Numbered from the stretch's first letter, positions 9,845 to 18,669 are shown. The stretch is DNA of 64,000 bases from Nitrososphaeraceae archaeon (GCA_019246625.1 JAFAQB010000020.1:1-64000), one strand, 5' to 3'. Numbers and translations are program-made. Notes: generated from the letters alone by a model not told the origin.

Positions 9845-9979
9845 TTATTTACTGCGTCTCGCAGCTGAGGCGATTACGTAGGCTAGACCCACTATAAGCC
9901 CAAATGCCAAAGGTATCCACACGCCAAAGCTCTGTTCACTTACATTTATCTGCTCTATTAAACTGCCAAGGAATTCCAT
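9845..9979 (-). CDS. 44-residue single-pass membrane protein
   Basis: Minus-strand ATG at 9977-9979 gives a 44-residue protein: a short amphipathic N-terminus (MEFLGSLIEQINVSEQSFG), one transmembrane helix (WIPLAFGLIVGLAYVIA) and a positively charged tail ending AARRSK, which predicts a cytoplasmic C-terminus. A GGAAAGG-like purine stretch lies just upstream of the start. The hydrophobic segment and basic tail are well formed, so I consider it a real gene. Its function is unknown; small subunits of respiratory complexes look like this, but there is no supporting neighbour. The L44e gene starts divergently about 220 bases away. Confidence 0.55.
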   Translation of the reverse strand: MEFLGSLIEQINVSEQSFGVWIPLAFGLIVGLAYVIASAARRSK

Positions 9980-10200
9980 TTCTCTATACCTTTCCAGCAG
10001 GTAGAATATAAGGTTTATATCTTGCTTTTAACCAATGACCCCCTTAATGTAGTACAATTTTTGTTATTTTCTTTTTGTTAATTCTTGCCGTGCGATTTTG
10101 TATGTGGTACAAAAAATAGATATTTTAATCTTCATTCTATGGTTATCACAACACAATTTGGCCAGTGTCCTTAAATTACCCTCATTTGGATCTTGTTATT

Positions 10201-10479
10201 ATGAAGATGCAGAAGGAGCTTCGCAAGTTCTGTTCTAGATGCAAGGTCCACACAGTCCAAGCAGTAGCAATATATAAGAAGGGCAAAGACAGAAAAGTTG
10301 CAGAAGGTGCTCGTCGACATGCAGAAGACAAGAAAGGATATGGAGGTCAAAAGTTCCCAGAACTCAAGAGAACTGCCAAGACCACAAAAAAAATTACATT
10401 ACGCTACACATGTAAAAGTTGTCAGAGAAAGACAATGAAAGAAGGTATGCGAATTCGCAAGCTTGAGATCCAATCCTAG
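10201..10479 (+). CDS. rpl44e: 50S ribosomal protein L44e
   Basis: 93 residues from ATG 10201 (MKMQKELRKFCSRCKVHT), which matches the standard start of archaeal and eukaryotic L44e; the frame is open 12 codons further upstream but that part is not conserved. Zinc ligands are CSRC near the N-terminus and CKSC near the C-terminus. The central GYGGQKFPELKRTAKTTKK stretch is diagnostic of the family. L44e sits at the E-site of the large subunit. It is followed 18 bases later by S27e, the usual archaeal gene pair, so the two are almost certainly co-transcribed. Confidence 0.96.
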   Translation: MKMQKELRKFCSRCKVHTVQAVAIYKKGKDRKVAEGARRHAEDKKGYGGQKFPELKRTAKTTKKITLRYTCKSCQRKTMKEGMRIRKLEIQS

Positions 10480-10497
10480 AGATGGTGTTTGTCTATT

Positions 10498-10695
10498 ATG
10501 CGCAAGAATACTATAGTGATTCCAAAACCACGTAGCAACTTTGTATCTGTCCAATGCATACAATGTGGAGAAAACAGAGTTATCTTTAGTCATACTACGA
10601 CTGACATTTATTGCAAATCTTGTGGCCAATTGATTGCAAAAAAGAGTGGATCCAGAGCAAATATTCTTGGAAAAATTTTAAATTCCCTTGACTAG
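10498..10695 (+). CDS. rps27e: 30S ribosomal protein S27e
   Basis: 65 residues from ATG 10498 (MRKNTIVIPKPRSNF). The zinc ribbon CIQC...CKSCG is complete, and the spacer segment ENRVIFSHTTTDIYC matches the family. A TTG at 10489 would add three residues, but the purine-rich GGTG at about 10484 is too close to it and well spaced for the ATG. Encoded directly behind L44e, as in most archaea; S27e is a small-subunit protein near the platform. The gene ends two bases from the stop of the convergent cobY. Confidence 0.93.
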   Translation: MRKNTIVIPKPRSNFVSVQCIQCGENRVIFSHTTTDIYCKSCGQLIAKKSGSRANILGKILNSLD

Positions 10696-10697
10696 GC

Positions 10698-11312
10698 TCA
10701 ACCTAGCAATCTTTCTGCGATCTCAAGTTCTTCTTTTGTATTTACGTTGACTGCTATTTCTTTTTCATTCATTATTATATAATATTCCTTTAAAGTAGCG
10801 AAACCCATGACTTTTGAAGAGTCGATTATGCTTATGCCAGTATGGCAATATTCTTTTGAATTGATATTCAGCACCAGACTTGGTTTTATTCCCAAATTTA
10901 CAACAAATTTATAATCTGATACAATAGAAACACAAGGTGATACAGCACAGTATCTGCTGAGGACTTTCTGAACGACTCTTGTGCTTAACAGTGGAAGATC
11001 GGCAGGTACCACAAAAATCGTTGCAGGTTTCAGCGTGTTGAGGACTAGGGACAAATCTTTCGAATAACTTCTACCTTCGGTTTGTATCAGATCAGTCATA
11101 AGCAACGATAAGTAACAATTAACAAATGCGTGAGTTTTCGGCGTATTGGAGCTTGTCACTCCAATTATTTTATCAAATTCATGGGACTTGGCAAGTGAAT
11201 AAAGGACAATCTCTAGCATTGTCTTTCCTTTTAACTTTAATAACGGTTTTTCCACATCAATGGAATTTTTTATCCTGCTTCCTTTACCACCACACATTAT
11301 AGCAGCGATCAT
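10698..11312 (-). CDS. cobY: Adenosylcobinamide-phosphate guanylyltransferase CobY
   Basis: 204 residues, a nucleotidyltransferase of the GT-A/MobA-like fold. The N-terminal IAAIMCGGKGSRI is the NTP-binding loop and EKPLLKLKGKTMLE the conserved follow-on Lys-Pro segment. VVPADLPLL near residue 100 is the metal-binding strand. CobY is the archaeal replacement for bacterial CobU: it transfers GMP from GTP to adenosylcobinamide phosphate, making the substrate of CobS. It is the last gene of the minus-strand cobalamin operon, separated from cobS by about 56 bases, and converges on S27e. MobA-type enzymes share the fold, but the operon context and the archaeal KTMLEIV motif favour CobY. Confidence 0.88.
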   Translation of the reverse strand: MIAAIMCGGKGSRIKNSIDVEKPLLKLKGKTMLEIVLYSLAKSHEFDKIIGVTSSNTPKTHAFVNCYLSLLMTDLIQTEGRSYSKDLSLVLNTLKPATIFVVPADLPLLSTRVVQKVLSRYCAVSPCVSIVSDYKFVVNLGIKPSLVLNINSKEYCHTGISIIDSSKVMGFATLKEYYIIMNEKEIAVNVNTKEELEIAERLLG

Positions 11313-11368
11313 TGCTTATCGTAAAACACTGTATTGTTTAAAATGTATAATGATAGTGTTGCATGACT

Positions 11369-12106
11369 TCACATAGTTACTGAAGATAAAACTATCAGAG
11401 ATGAAAGTCGAGTTAGTTCATTGGATGCTCCAATTACATCACCAGAGAGGCCGCCCAGGGTTTTATTTGAAACATACTGTATTATTGTTGCAATTGCTAC
11501 CGATACTCCAAGCGATATAGGACCAGCGTAATAACCGCCACCAAAAAGGTAGACAATAGGAAGCGTAACTGCCGTGGCAGATAACATTTTTCGCTTGTCC
11601 TTCATAGCGCTGGTAAATGGAGAACTAAAACCCTCCCATGCGGAAAGTCCTCGATAGGATTGCAGAACCATCACATATTTTGCTATTACTTCAGCTGCAA
11701 CAATGCTAGTGAATAATCTGATTCCATGATGAAAACTAGATACAGAAATAATCATACCCATAATATAAAGAATAATAGAAGATACTCCAGCAGAACCAAC
11801 TGCAGGATCATGCATTGCCTTGTATTTGATATCCTTAGAGCCTTTTGCCATTAATCCATCAGCAAAATCAGCTAATGCATCAGTATGCTGTACACCAGTA
11901 ATTATCACGAATGCGCCAGTAATAAAAAAACCAACCAGTAGTGGTTGCAGATAAAAAGAAATTCCATATGCCAGCCCTCCGATCAAAGATCCAATCATTG
12001 CACCAGCTAGGGGGAAAAAATGCATCTTGTTTGCAATACTGTCAATATCTACAATGGATGATTTCGAAACAGGTATTATAGTTAGAAAAGAAATAATCGC
12101 CTGCAT
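11369..12106 (-). CDS. cobS: Adenosylcobinamide-GDP ribazoletransferase (cobalamin synthase) CobS
   Basis: About 245 residues, a polytopic membrane enzyme. From ATG 12106 it begins MQAIISFLTIIPV, the typical CobS start (SFLT.IPV), four bases after the stop of cbiB; a start at 12145 would add 13 residues and overlap cbiB. The diagnostic motif TGVQHTDALADFADGLMAKGS (split as HTDALADFADGLMA) carries the conserved Asp residues that bind Mg2+, and KYKAMHDPAVGSAGV follows as in the family. It joins adenosylcobinamide-GDP to alpha-ribazole or its phosphate, the final ring-assembly step of B12, in the membrane. Neighbours cbiB and cobY supply the previous two steps. Confidence 0.93.
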   Translation of the reverse strand: MQAIISFLTIIPVSKSSIVDIDSIANKMHFFPLAGAMIGSLIGGLAYGISFYLQPLLVGFFITGAFVIITGVQHTDALADFADGLMAKGSKDIKYKAMHDPAVGSAGVSSIILYIMGMIISVSSFHHGIRLFTSIVAAEVIAKYVMVLQSYRGLSAWEGFSSPFTSAMKDKRKMLSATAVTLPIVYLFGGGYYAGPISLGVSVAIATIIQYVSNKTLGGLSGDVIGASNELTRLSSLIVLSSVTM

Positions 12107-12110
12107 TGAC

Positions 12111-13097
12111 TTAAAGACCAAAAAGTATTCTCCACCATCCGGCAAAATATAAAATTATTATTAAAGGAGCGGACAATGTTATGCAAAATAGAAACGTTGT
12201 CAATTTCATTATGGAAATTGCAGTTTTACATTTTTCAATAGATGAAGGCTCATATTCCTCTCCGATGGAATAGTAACCAATTTTTTCAAGCCTTATTCTC
12301 AGAGCCCCCGCCATCGTGGCCATCGGATATCCTGCATTCATACTGGCAGTTTTGTTGTGATCGCGTTTCAAAATTTCTAATGATTTCTTAGAATCAGCGC
12401 CAATAAACTTTGCAACTATTACCATCAAAAACGCAGTGATCCTTGCAGGCATGTAGTTAGCAAAACTATCAAGAATAGCTGACATCCATCCAATATCTTT
12501 ATAATAATCGTCTTTATATCCTATCATAGAGTCAAGTGTATTAATTATTCTATAAGCAAAAGATCCAGCAGGACCAAAAAATGAATAATAAAATAATGGC
12601 GAGGTAATTCCATCAACTACACTTTCTCCAATGCATTCAATAGTTCCTGAGAGTACATGCTGCTTGTCTAAATTATTAGTATCTCTTCTTACAATCGCCG
12701 ATAGATTACGTTGCGCTTTTAACAAATCGTTTCTTTCTAATGAACTGATAATCGCATTTGCGTGTTTTTCCATTCCTCTTATAGCAATAGTAATTTTCAG
12801 GATTAATGCTGAAAATATGAAGAGGCCAATTGATCCAAGTATATGAACAGCTGAAATTGCGCCAAAATGGGTTATGATTCCAAATGTAATGATTAACGAA
12901 TTCGAAAAAATAATGCCCTTCACTCTTTCTTTCTTTGTATAATTATTACTATCTTTTAACTTTGGCACAAAGAAGCCTATGAGCCTGCCTAACCATGCAA
13001 CAGGATGGTATTTATTAGATGGATCCCCAAGTAAGAGATCTAATATAATTGCACCAACAAGTGCTACTAACAAGCCCTGTGACACAACCATAACCAT
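12111..13097 (-). CDS. cbiB: Adenosylcobinamide-phosphate synthase CbiB/CobD
   Basis: 328 residues, a membrane protein with several hydrophobic helices. The N-terminal ILDLLLGDPSNKYHPVAWLG is the family signature, and RRDTNNLD, ECIGESVVDGITSPLFY and NTLDSMIGYKD are all conserved blocks. It attaches aminopropanol (phosphate) to adenosylcobyric acid. The start is ATG 13097, whose A overlaps the stop TGA of the upstream gene (TGATG), so translation is probably coupled; a GTG one codon earlier is possible. Acts directly after cobyric acid synthase and uses the aminopropanol phosphate made by the PLP enzyme at the head of the operon. Confidence 0.93.
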   Translation of the reverse strand: MVMVVSQGLLVALVGAIILDLLLGDPSNKYHPVAWLGRLIGFFVPKLKDSNNYTKKERVKGIIFSNSLIITFGIITHFGAISAVHILGSIGLFIFSALILKITIAIRGMEKHANAIISSLERNDLLKAQRNLSAIVRRDTNNLDKQHVLSGTIECIGESVVDGITSPLFYYSFFGPAGSFAYRIINTLDSMIGYKDDYYKDIGWMSAILDSFANYMPARITAFLMVIVAKFIGADSKKSLEILKRDHNKTASMNAGYPMATMAGALRIRLEKIGYYSIGEEYEPSSIEKCKTAISIMKLTTFLFCITLSAPLIIILYFAGWWRILFGL

Positions 13098-13954
13098 CAC
13101 ATGAGTCCAATAACCTTAGTCATTATTCTTTGTATATTGATACTTTTATTTACTGCCTTTGCAAGTAGATTTATGTGACCATCCCATGATTCTCTTGGCT
13201 GTTCTTGTTTATTTGTACTCCTGCTGTCTAAGGAATCTTCCTCTGGTAAATGAAAATCAAGTTTTGGTATAACCCCTAAAACTTGCTTTCTGGTTATTTT
13301 TTGAACGGATTTAATCGCGGGATCTAAAAGTGATATATCACCACGAAATTTATTTATTAGAAATCCTTTAACCAAATGACTATGAATTGGCTTTAACAAC
13401 TTCATAGTACCTACAATACTTGCAAAACATCCACCTCTTTCAATATCTGAGCAAATAATAACTGGCGCACAAACTTTCTCTGCAAGTAACATATTTGCTG
13501 CATCATATTTTGAAATATTGATTTCGGCAGGAGAACCTGCTCCCTCGATTACAACAATATCATTTTCTTTTCTGAGACTATCAAGTGCATTTAAAATTAA
13601 TGACAAGCCCTTTTGTAAGATGAACCTTTCATAGTATTCTTTTGCATGCATTTCACTATAATATTTACCGCCCAATATCACCCTACTTCGATAATCTCCA
13701 AGTGGTTTTAATAAAATAGGATTCATTCTTGTATCCGGATTTTTCCTTGAAGCAATTGCCTGAATAGCTTGTGCTAGGGAGATCATGCCTACGGTTTTGT
13801 TAGTGATATAAATATTAGAAGACATATTTTGAGCTTTAAATGGAACAACTTGATATCCTTTGTCATTAAAAATTCTGCAAAATGCAGTAACTAAAGTGCT
13901 CTTGCCTGCTCCCGATGACGTTCCTTGAATCATCAACAGTTTAGCCTTTGTCAT
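13097..13954 (-). CDS. cbiP: Cobyric acid synthase lacking its glutamine amidotransferase domain
   Basis: 285 residues where CobQ/CbiP is usually about 480-500. The N-terminal dethiobiotin-synthetase-like ATPase is complete: P-loop GTSSGAGKST at residues 11-20, PFKAQNMSSN at 39-48, the MNPILLKP and VVIEGAGSPAEIN blocks, and CSDIERGGCFASIVGT. It reaches the LPEEDSLDS boundary near residue 235, where the class-I glutaminase domain normally begins. That domain (with its Cys-His-Glu triad) is absent; instead about 20 residues lead straight to WDGHINLLAKAVNKSINIQR, which resembles the usual extreme C-terminus (D.La....ldm..i). The downstream gene overlaps the stop, so nothing is hidden behind a frameshift. 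It should still activate the side-chain carboxylates but would need free ammonia or a separate glutaminase. In frame with ATGA coupling to the upstream gene. Confidence 0.88.
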   Translation of the reverse strand: MTKAKLLMIQGTSSGAGKSTLVTAFCRIFNDKGYQVVPFKAQNMSSNIYITNKTVGMISLAQAIQAIASRKNPDTRMNPILLKPLGDYRSRVILGGKYYSEMHAKEYYERFILQKGLSLILNALDSLRKENDIVVIEGAGSPAEINISKYDAANMLLAEKVCAPVIICSDIERGGCFASIVGTMKLLKPIHSHLVKGFLINKFRGDISLLDPAIKSVQKITRKQVLGVIPKLDFHLPEEDSLDSRSTNKQEQPRESWDGHINLLAKAVNKSINIQRIMTKVIGLM

Positions 13955-15048
13955 CTATTATCAACCAACTCCATCGCATCGAGTAAAATCACATTTTCCT
14001 TATGTTTCTTTACAGCTACTCGGATATATTCATGCCCCATACCAGTAAATGTACTACAATCTCTAACAAGCACGCCACTTTTTGTCAACATAGAATCTCT
14101 TACTTTAATTGAATTCTTCCTTTTCAAATGGATCAAAAAGAAGTTTACGTCAGATTTACATGGTGTAAAATTCTGCATTTTTTTCTCTATCCTATGCTGC
14201 ATATACTTGCGCTCCTTTTTAATTACAGCCCTTGCATTCGCTAAATGACTCGTATCTTTTAAGGCAGCAATTGCAGCCATTTGTGCCACCCCGTTTACAT
14301 TCCAAGTTATACGATTAGCAGACAACCTGCTGGCAAGTCTAGGATTGCATACACTATATCCAACTCTTAGACCAGCAAGACCAAAAGACTTTGTCAAGGA
14401 TCTCAAAATTACAAGGTTATCAAATTCATTTATTTTATTAATCATAGAATATTTTTGGTTATCATGACCGTCAACTAGTTCTATAAAACATTCATCGATC
14501 ATAACCTTTGTCGAGCTATCTATACTCTCAACTATTTTTTTAATTGCAGTAGTAGAAAGTAATCCAGTTGGATTATTCGGATTGCATAGAAATATGGCAT
14601 CTTGTTTTTTTGCCTGCTCGATGATAAGTTCGGTATTTAATATCATATCTTTTAGTGGAATAAATAAAATATTAGCACCCATTCTCCTTGATGCAATCTC
14701 ATACTCACAAAAAGTCGGGGCAGGAATGAGCGCTTTGTTACGTATAAATGCTCTAGCAAAATCGTGAATTATTTCAGTTGCTCCATTTCCTACACAAACG
14801 CATTCTAATTTCAAACCAATATCCAAATAGTTCAATATGCCTTTTTTAAGATCAATGCATTTTGGATCAGGATATAAAGATGAAAGTTTACTGATACTTT
14901 TCTGAATTGCTTTAAGGGCATTCCCAGAGATTCCTAAAGGATTAACATTTGAACTGAAATCAGCTGTAACTAATCTAGGATTGACAGAGTATATGCCACC
15001 ATGCGAACATGCAGTTGTCATGGCCTCTCTTGATTTTGAGTCAATCAT
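13951..15048 (-). CDS. cobC: PLP-dependent L-threonine-O-3-phosphate decarboxylase-like (CobC/CobD)
   Basis: 365 residues, fold type I aminotransferase of the HisC-like group. SSNVNPLG near residue 33 and the YPDP segment are typical of cobalamin-pathway CobC/CobD. CNPNNPTGLL is the substrate/PLP loop, the Schiff-base Lys is in RSLTKSFGLAGLRVGY, and RVAV near the C-terminus supplies the carboxylate-binding Arg. Such enzymes decarboxylate threonine phosphate to aminopropanol phosphate for the B12 nucleotide loop. It heads the operon and overlaps the next gene by four bases (ATGA). Histidinol-phosphate aminotransferase is the main alternative, but the four cobalamin genes behind it decide the call. 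Confidence 0.87.
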   Translation of the reverse strand: MIDSKSREAMTTACSHGGIYSVNPRLVTADFSSNVNPLGISGNALKAIQKSISKLSSLYPDPKCIDLKKGILNYLDIGLKLECVCVGNGATEIIHDFARAFIRNKALIPAPTFCEYEIASRRMGANILFIPLKDMILNTELIIEQAKKQDAIFLCNPNNPTGLLSTTAIKKIVESIDSSTKVMIDECFIELVDGHDNQKYSMINKINEFDNLVILRSLTKSFGLAGLRVGYSVCNPRLASRLSANRITWNVNGVAQMAAIAALKDTSHLANARAVIKKERKYMQHRIEKKMQNFTPCKSDVNFFLIHLKRKNSIKVRDSMLTKSGVLVRDCSTFTGMGHEYIRVAVKKHKENVILLDAMELVDNR

Positions 15049-15169
15049 ATTATTTCATTTTATACTAGCAACATATTTAGAATCTTTTCTTCCATTTTCC
15101 AAATAGAATCGACAAGTTTTGATTGACTCTGAAAACGATTATTAGCTACATAGCGGTTAATGACATTCT

Positions 15170-16246
15170 ATGCTAAAAGTAGCGCTCATTGGAGGGACAG
15201 GAGCTGTAGGGCAGGAATTTGTCATGGCTTTAAATAAACACCCATGGTTTGAATTAACACAGATTGCATCATCTGAGAGGTCTGCAGGAAAAAAATACAA
15301 AGAAGCGCTACGCGATCCAAGCACTGGGATCCTAAGGTGGCACAATAAGGAACAAATTCCAGAATACATCCAAGATATGATCATAAGTAAGGTCGAAAAC
15401 ATAGAGCCAAAAAAATTCGACCTAATCTTTACCGCACTAGAATCATCTGATGCCCAAGTAATTGAGCCGAGCTTTGCGCAAACAGTACCTGTAATTAGTA
15501 CAGCAGCCGCTTTCAGATATGAAAATGATGTTCCAATATTAATTCCTGGTGTAAACGACGAGCATGCACGATTATTGGACATTCAGAGAAAGAATAGAGG
15601 ATGGAAAGGTTTCATTGCTCCCCTACCAAACTGTACTACAACAGGTCTAGCAATTACTCTAAAACCCATAATGGATAAATTTGGAATTAAAAATGTTTTC
15701 ATGACATCCATGCAAGCACTGTCAGGTGCTGGAAGATCACCTGGTGTCATAGCCCTTGATATTATGGACAACATAATCCCTTACATTCCGAAAGAAGAAG
15801 AAAAGGTCCAGATAGAGACTAAAAAGATCTTAGGTGATTTAAATGCACACTCAATTATACCAAGCCCAGTCAAAGTCAGTTGTACATGTACCAGAGTCCC
15901 AGTTTCTGATGGCCATACTGAAACGGTGTTCGTTGAAACAGCAAGACCCTCTGAACCAGAGAAAGTAAAGGAAGAAATGTTAAAGTTCTCAAAATCTATA
16001 ACTATCAAAAAGTTACCAACTGCTCCGCAAGACTATATCGTTGTTCATGATGATCCGACAAGGCCGCAACCGCGTGTAGACAGAGAGATTAACGACGGCA
16101 TGACAACAGTCGTCGGCAGGTTGAGAAAGGACACTGTTTTTGACAATGGAGTCAAATATGTACTGTTATCACATAACGAAAAAATGGGTTCTGCAAAAGG
16201 CGCGGTATTACTTGCAGAATTATTAAAAGAGAAAAGCATCATTTAA
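15170..16246 (+). CDS. asd: Aspartate-semialdehyde dehydrogenase (archaeal/fungal type)
   Basis: 358 residues. NADP-binding loop GGTGAVGQEF at residues 8-17; active-site Cys155 in LPNCTTTGL; SMQALSGAGRSPG and the HTETVFVE segment match the archaeal/fungal ASADH branch. It reduces aspartyl phosphate to the semialdehyde, feeding lysine, threonine and methionine synthesis. The same branch gave rise to malonyl-CoA/succinyl-CoA reductases in Sulfolobales, so activity on a CoA substrate cannot be excluded from sequence alone. It lies divergent to the cobalamin operon, with 121 bases between starts, and the Lrp-type gene follows 85 bases later on the same strand. Confidence 0.9.
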   Translation: MLKVALIGGTGAVGQEFVMALNKHPWFELTQIASSERSAGKKYKEALRDPSTGILRWHNKEQIPEYIQDMIISKVENIEPKKFDLIFTALESSDAQVIEPSFAQTVPVISTAAAFRYENDVPILIPGVNDEHARLLDIQRKNRGWKGFIAPLPNCTTTGLAITLKPIMDKFGIKNVFMTSMQALSGAGRSPGVIALDIMDNIIPYIPKEEEKVQIETKKILGDLNAHSIIPSPVKVSCTCTRVPVSDGHTETVFVETARPSEPEKVKEEMLKFSKSITIKKLPTAPQDYIVVHDDPTRPQPRVDREINDGMTTVVGRLRKDTVFDNGVKYVLLSHNEKMGSAKGAVLLAELLKEKSII

Positions 16247-16331
16247 TCTCCTATTATTCTTAAAAAATACAATTTAATTTGAAATTAATACGTTTATTAA
16301 CCTGTTTACTACAGATATAATAGAAATATAA

Positions 16332-16796
16332 ATGGGAAGAACAGATGATTTAGATTTAAAAATATTAAGTGAACTTGCAAAAGATGCAAGTATTTCGGTA
16401 CCGAAACTTTCCAAAAAGATGAACATAAATGCTTCTGTTGTTTACAGTAGAATTAAAAGACTTTCAAAGAGAGGCCTCATCAGAAAATTTACTATTGTAA
16501 TTAATGACGAGGCGTTAGGTTTTAATGTAAAAGCTCTTACGGGGATCAATATGGACTCTAAATTGAGAGATAATGTTCTAAATGAACTCTTCAAGATACC
16601 GGAAGTCCGTGAAGTTTCAGAAGTAACAGGCAGATTTGATGTCCTAGTAACAATGAACGCTCGCTCTCTAGATGAAATGCATCAGTTGATCTCTGAAAAA
16701 ATAGGTCACGTCGAAGGAGTTCAAAAGACAGAAACATTTATCGAAATGAGGAAGACTGCACGTGAAATAATCTATCCAACTTCTATTTCAAAATAA
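16332..16796 (+). CDS. Lrp/AsnC family transcription regulator
   Basis: 154 residues. An N-terminal winged helix-turn-helix (about residues 5-55: DLKILSELAKDASISVPKLS, then NASVVYSRIKRL as recognition helix) is followed by the RAM effector-binding domain (about 65-145), including TGRFDVLVTMNARS. Full length for the family. These proteins often sense amino acids; adjacency to asd suggests a role in amino-acid synthesis, which is inference. A T/A-rich box lies about 30-40 bases upstream of the start. Confidence 0.92.
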   Translation: MGRTDDLDLKILSELAKDASISVPKLSKKMNINASVVYSRIKRLSKRGLIRKFTIVINDEALGFNVKALTGINMDSKLRDNVLNELFKIPEVREVSEVTGRFDVLVTMNARSLDEMHQLISEKIGHVEGVQKTETFIEMRKTAREIIYPTSISK

Positions 16797-16828
16797 AGTT
16801 TTCATTTTGTTGATTTTGCCTTTGAAGG

Positions 16829-16836
16829 TATAAATA
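16829..16836 (+). promoter_or_regulatory. TATA box for ctaB
   Basis: TATAAATA preceded by purines (GAAGG), a BRE/TATA-like element. A start of transcription about 25 bases downstream would fall near 16860, about 25-35 bases before the ctaB start. Confidence 0.5.
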
Positions 16837-16895
16837 TCCATTTATTGTCTTATAACGATTAAAGAAGAGTTGATATTCGTACTGTGCTCCCACAG

Positions 16896-17771
16896 ATGAC
16901 AACAAGCAGTAGGGTCAAAAATTATTATGAACTTACAAAGCCAAAAATTTGGTATTTATTAGTTTTTACAGCTTTTGGTTCTGCACTAACTGCATCGTTG
17001 TTGTTTCACATCCCCCTTCAACCGTTAACATGGGTATTACTTATTGGTGGAGTGGCCGCAGGCTCTGCTGCTGCTGACACATTGACTAGTTATAACGATC
17101 GCGACATAGATGCAATTATGAACAGGACAAGCGGGAGGCCTATTCCATCAGGTCGAATTTCCCCAAAGCACGCACTTGAGTTTGGTTTGATATTGGCAGG
17201 AATTTCGCTAATATTCTCCTGGTTTATCAATGTATGGGCGTTTGCTCTGATGATTTTTGGTCTACTTGACAATATAATAATATATAGCAGATGGTTGAAG
17301 AGGAAGAGCCAAGCAAATATTATTTTGGGAGGGTTTTCAGGTGGCGCTCCTGCAATGATAGGATATGTCGCAGTAACAACACAGAATATCGAAATTGGTC
17401 TTGTTATGGCTGGTCTAGTTTTCCTATGGATTCCAACCCATATCTGGAGTCTCGCTCTGCATGCTAAAAAAGACTACAGAAGAGCAGGTATCCCAATGTT
17501 ACCAGCAATCATTACGGAAAAAAAATCGGTTCGCATAATTGCAGGAACAACTTTGATAATGGTATTGTTCAGTATTCTTCCATTCTTTTTCAAACAATTT
17601 GGATTAATCTATTTGATTACTGCAAGTATCTTTGGAGCAGCAATGATAGCTTTGTCTGTATGGTTATTAATCAAGCCTAGCGAAAAAGCCTCCTGGACTG
17701 TTTTTAAATTCTCTAGTCCCTATTTGACTGCATTATTTATTGCATTTATGATTGATGCAATATATCATTAA
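16896..17771 (+). CDS. ctaB: Protoheme IX farnesyltransferase (heme O synthase)
   Basis: About 291 residues from ATG 16896 (GTG 16884 would add four). Polytopic UbiA-type prenyltransferase: the N-terminal YYELTKPKIW is the family start, YNDRDIDAIMNRTSGRPIP holds the first Asp-rich Mg2+/diphosphate site with NxxxD, and HAKKDYRRAGIPMLP is the second conserved loop. About eight or nine hydrophobic helices follow the pattern of CtaB/CyoE. It adds farnesyl (in archaea possibly a longer prenyl) to heme B to make heme O, required for terminal oxidases. The stop overlaps that of the convergent nep1 by four bases, so the two transcripts must run into each other. Confidence 0.95.
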   Translation: MTTSSRVKNYYELTKPKIWYLLVFTAFGSALTASLLFHIPLQPLTWVLLIGGVAAGSAAADTLTSYNDRDIDAIMNRTSGRPIPSGRISPKHALEFGLILAGISLIFSWFINVWAFALMIFGLLDNIIIYSRWLKRKSQANIILGGFSGGAPAMIGYVAVTTQNIEIGLVMAGLVFLWIPTHIWSLALHAKKDYRRAGIPMLPAIITEKKSVRIIAGTTLIMVLFSILPFFFKQFGLIYLITASIFGAAMIALSVWLLIKPSEKASWTVFKFSSPYLTALFIAFMIDAIYH

Positions 17772-18487
17772 TCAAAGATAACTTTTTCACACTCATATAG
17801 TATTCTTGCAATGACAACGTGTGCCTCCAATCTGAATTTCCCAATAGAATATAACCTGTTAAATAGCATGGTAGTAGTGTCAGAGAAATGACCTTTAGGA
17901 AATCCGCCTATCGTAAATGCGCAATGACAATTGCCACTATTAACATTATTTGAAACTACTTCTTCGAATGTACTCTGAACTCCTACGCGAGAAAGACCTA
18001 TCACTTTATCAGGCTTTACAATATTTTTTATCAAATCTTCAAATGAAACATTATCGTGTAATTCTAGAAGAATATTGTTTTTATCATTATCGTTTTGTTC
18101 TCCTTTTATAACCTTATTTTTGAATAAACTTATGATAAGACCTTCGAAACGAGAATAAGACTTTGGTATTCGTAAATCTTTACCTATAAGGATTAGCTTG
18201 TCATTTATTGTATGTACATACACACGCAGCATTCCTTTAAAAAACAGAGGAGTCGATAATGCTTCCATCAATGCAAAGTGAATTATATCTGGTCGACCTC
18301 GTTTCCAACTTGATTTGAGTCTACCTTGAATCATTGCGTGATGATGATAACTCCTATCTAGTAAAATTTCTCCTGGCATCTTACCAATTTTTTGGGAAAG
18401 ATTTCTGACTGAAGGATGATCAATTATTTCCTTTGGAACAGTTTCTAACGCGGCCTCAGCAAGCACCAACGATACTATTCTGAACAA
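17768..18487 (-). CDS. nep1: rRNA pseudouridine N1-methyltransferase Nep1 (Emg1)
   Basis: 239 residues from TTG 18487. The N-terminal LVLAEAALETVP and LDRSYHHHAM, the KRGRPDIIHFALM block and VHTINDKLI are hallmark motifs of Nep1; the C-terminal GGFPKGHF is the SPOUT trefoil-knot SAM site. In archaea it methylates a pseudouridine of 16S rRNA helix 35 (position 914 in Methanocaldococcus numbering) and assists small-subunit assembly. The gene ends head-on against ctaB. No ATG is available near the conserved N-terminus, so the TTG start is forced. Confidence 0.93.
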   Translation of the reverse strand: MFRIVSLVLAEAALETVPKEIIDHPSVRNLSQKIGKMPGEILLDRSYHHHAMIQGRLKSSWKRGRPDIIHFALMEALSTPLFFKGMLRVYVHTINDKLILIGKDLRIPKSYSRFEGLIISLFKNKVIKGEQNDNDKNNILLELHDNVSFEDLIKNIVKPDKVIGLSRVGVQSTFEEVVSNNVNSGNCHCAFTIGGFPKGHFSDTTTMLFNRLYSIGKFRLEAHVVIARILYECEKVIFD

Positions 18488-18669
18488 TATATAGAAGATC
18501 GATCAATAATCTACTTTATAAAGAACAACAACTATGTCGTAATTATTCAGTCTCATTTGTAAATGATTAATTTAACTTGGTATTGTCTTTCACGACAATA
18601 ATTATATAAAAACAGAGTGTACGTATTAAAATCACTGTTTTGTGTATAATCAGTAACGTTATTGCTGAC

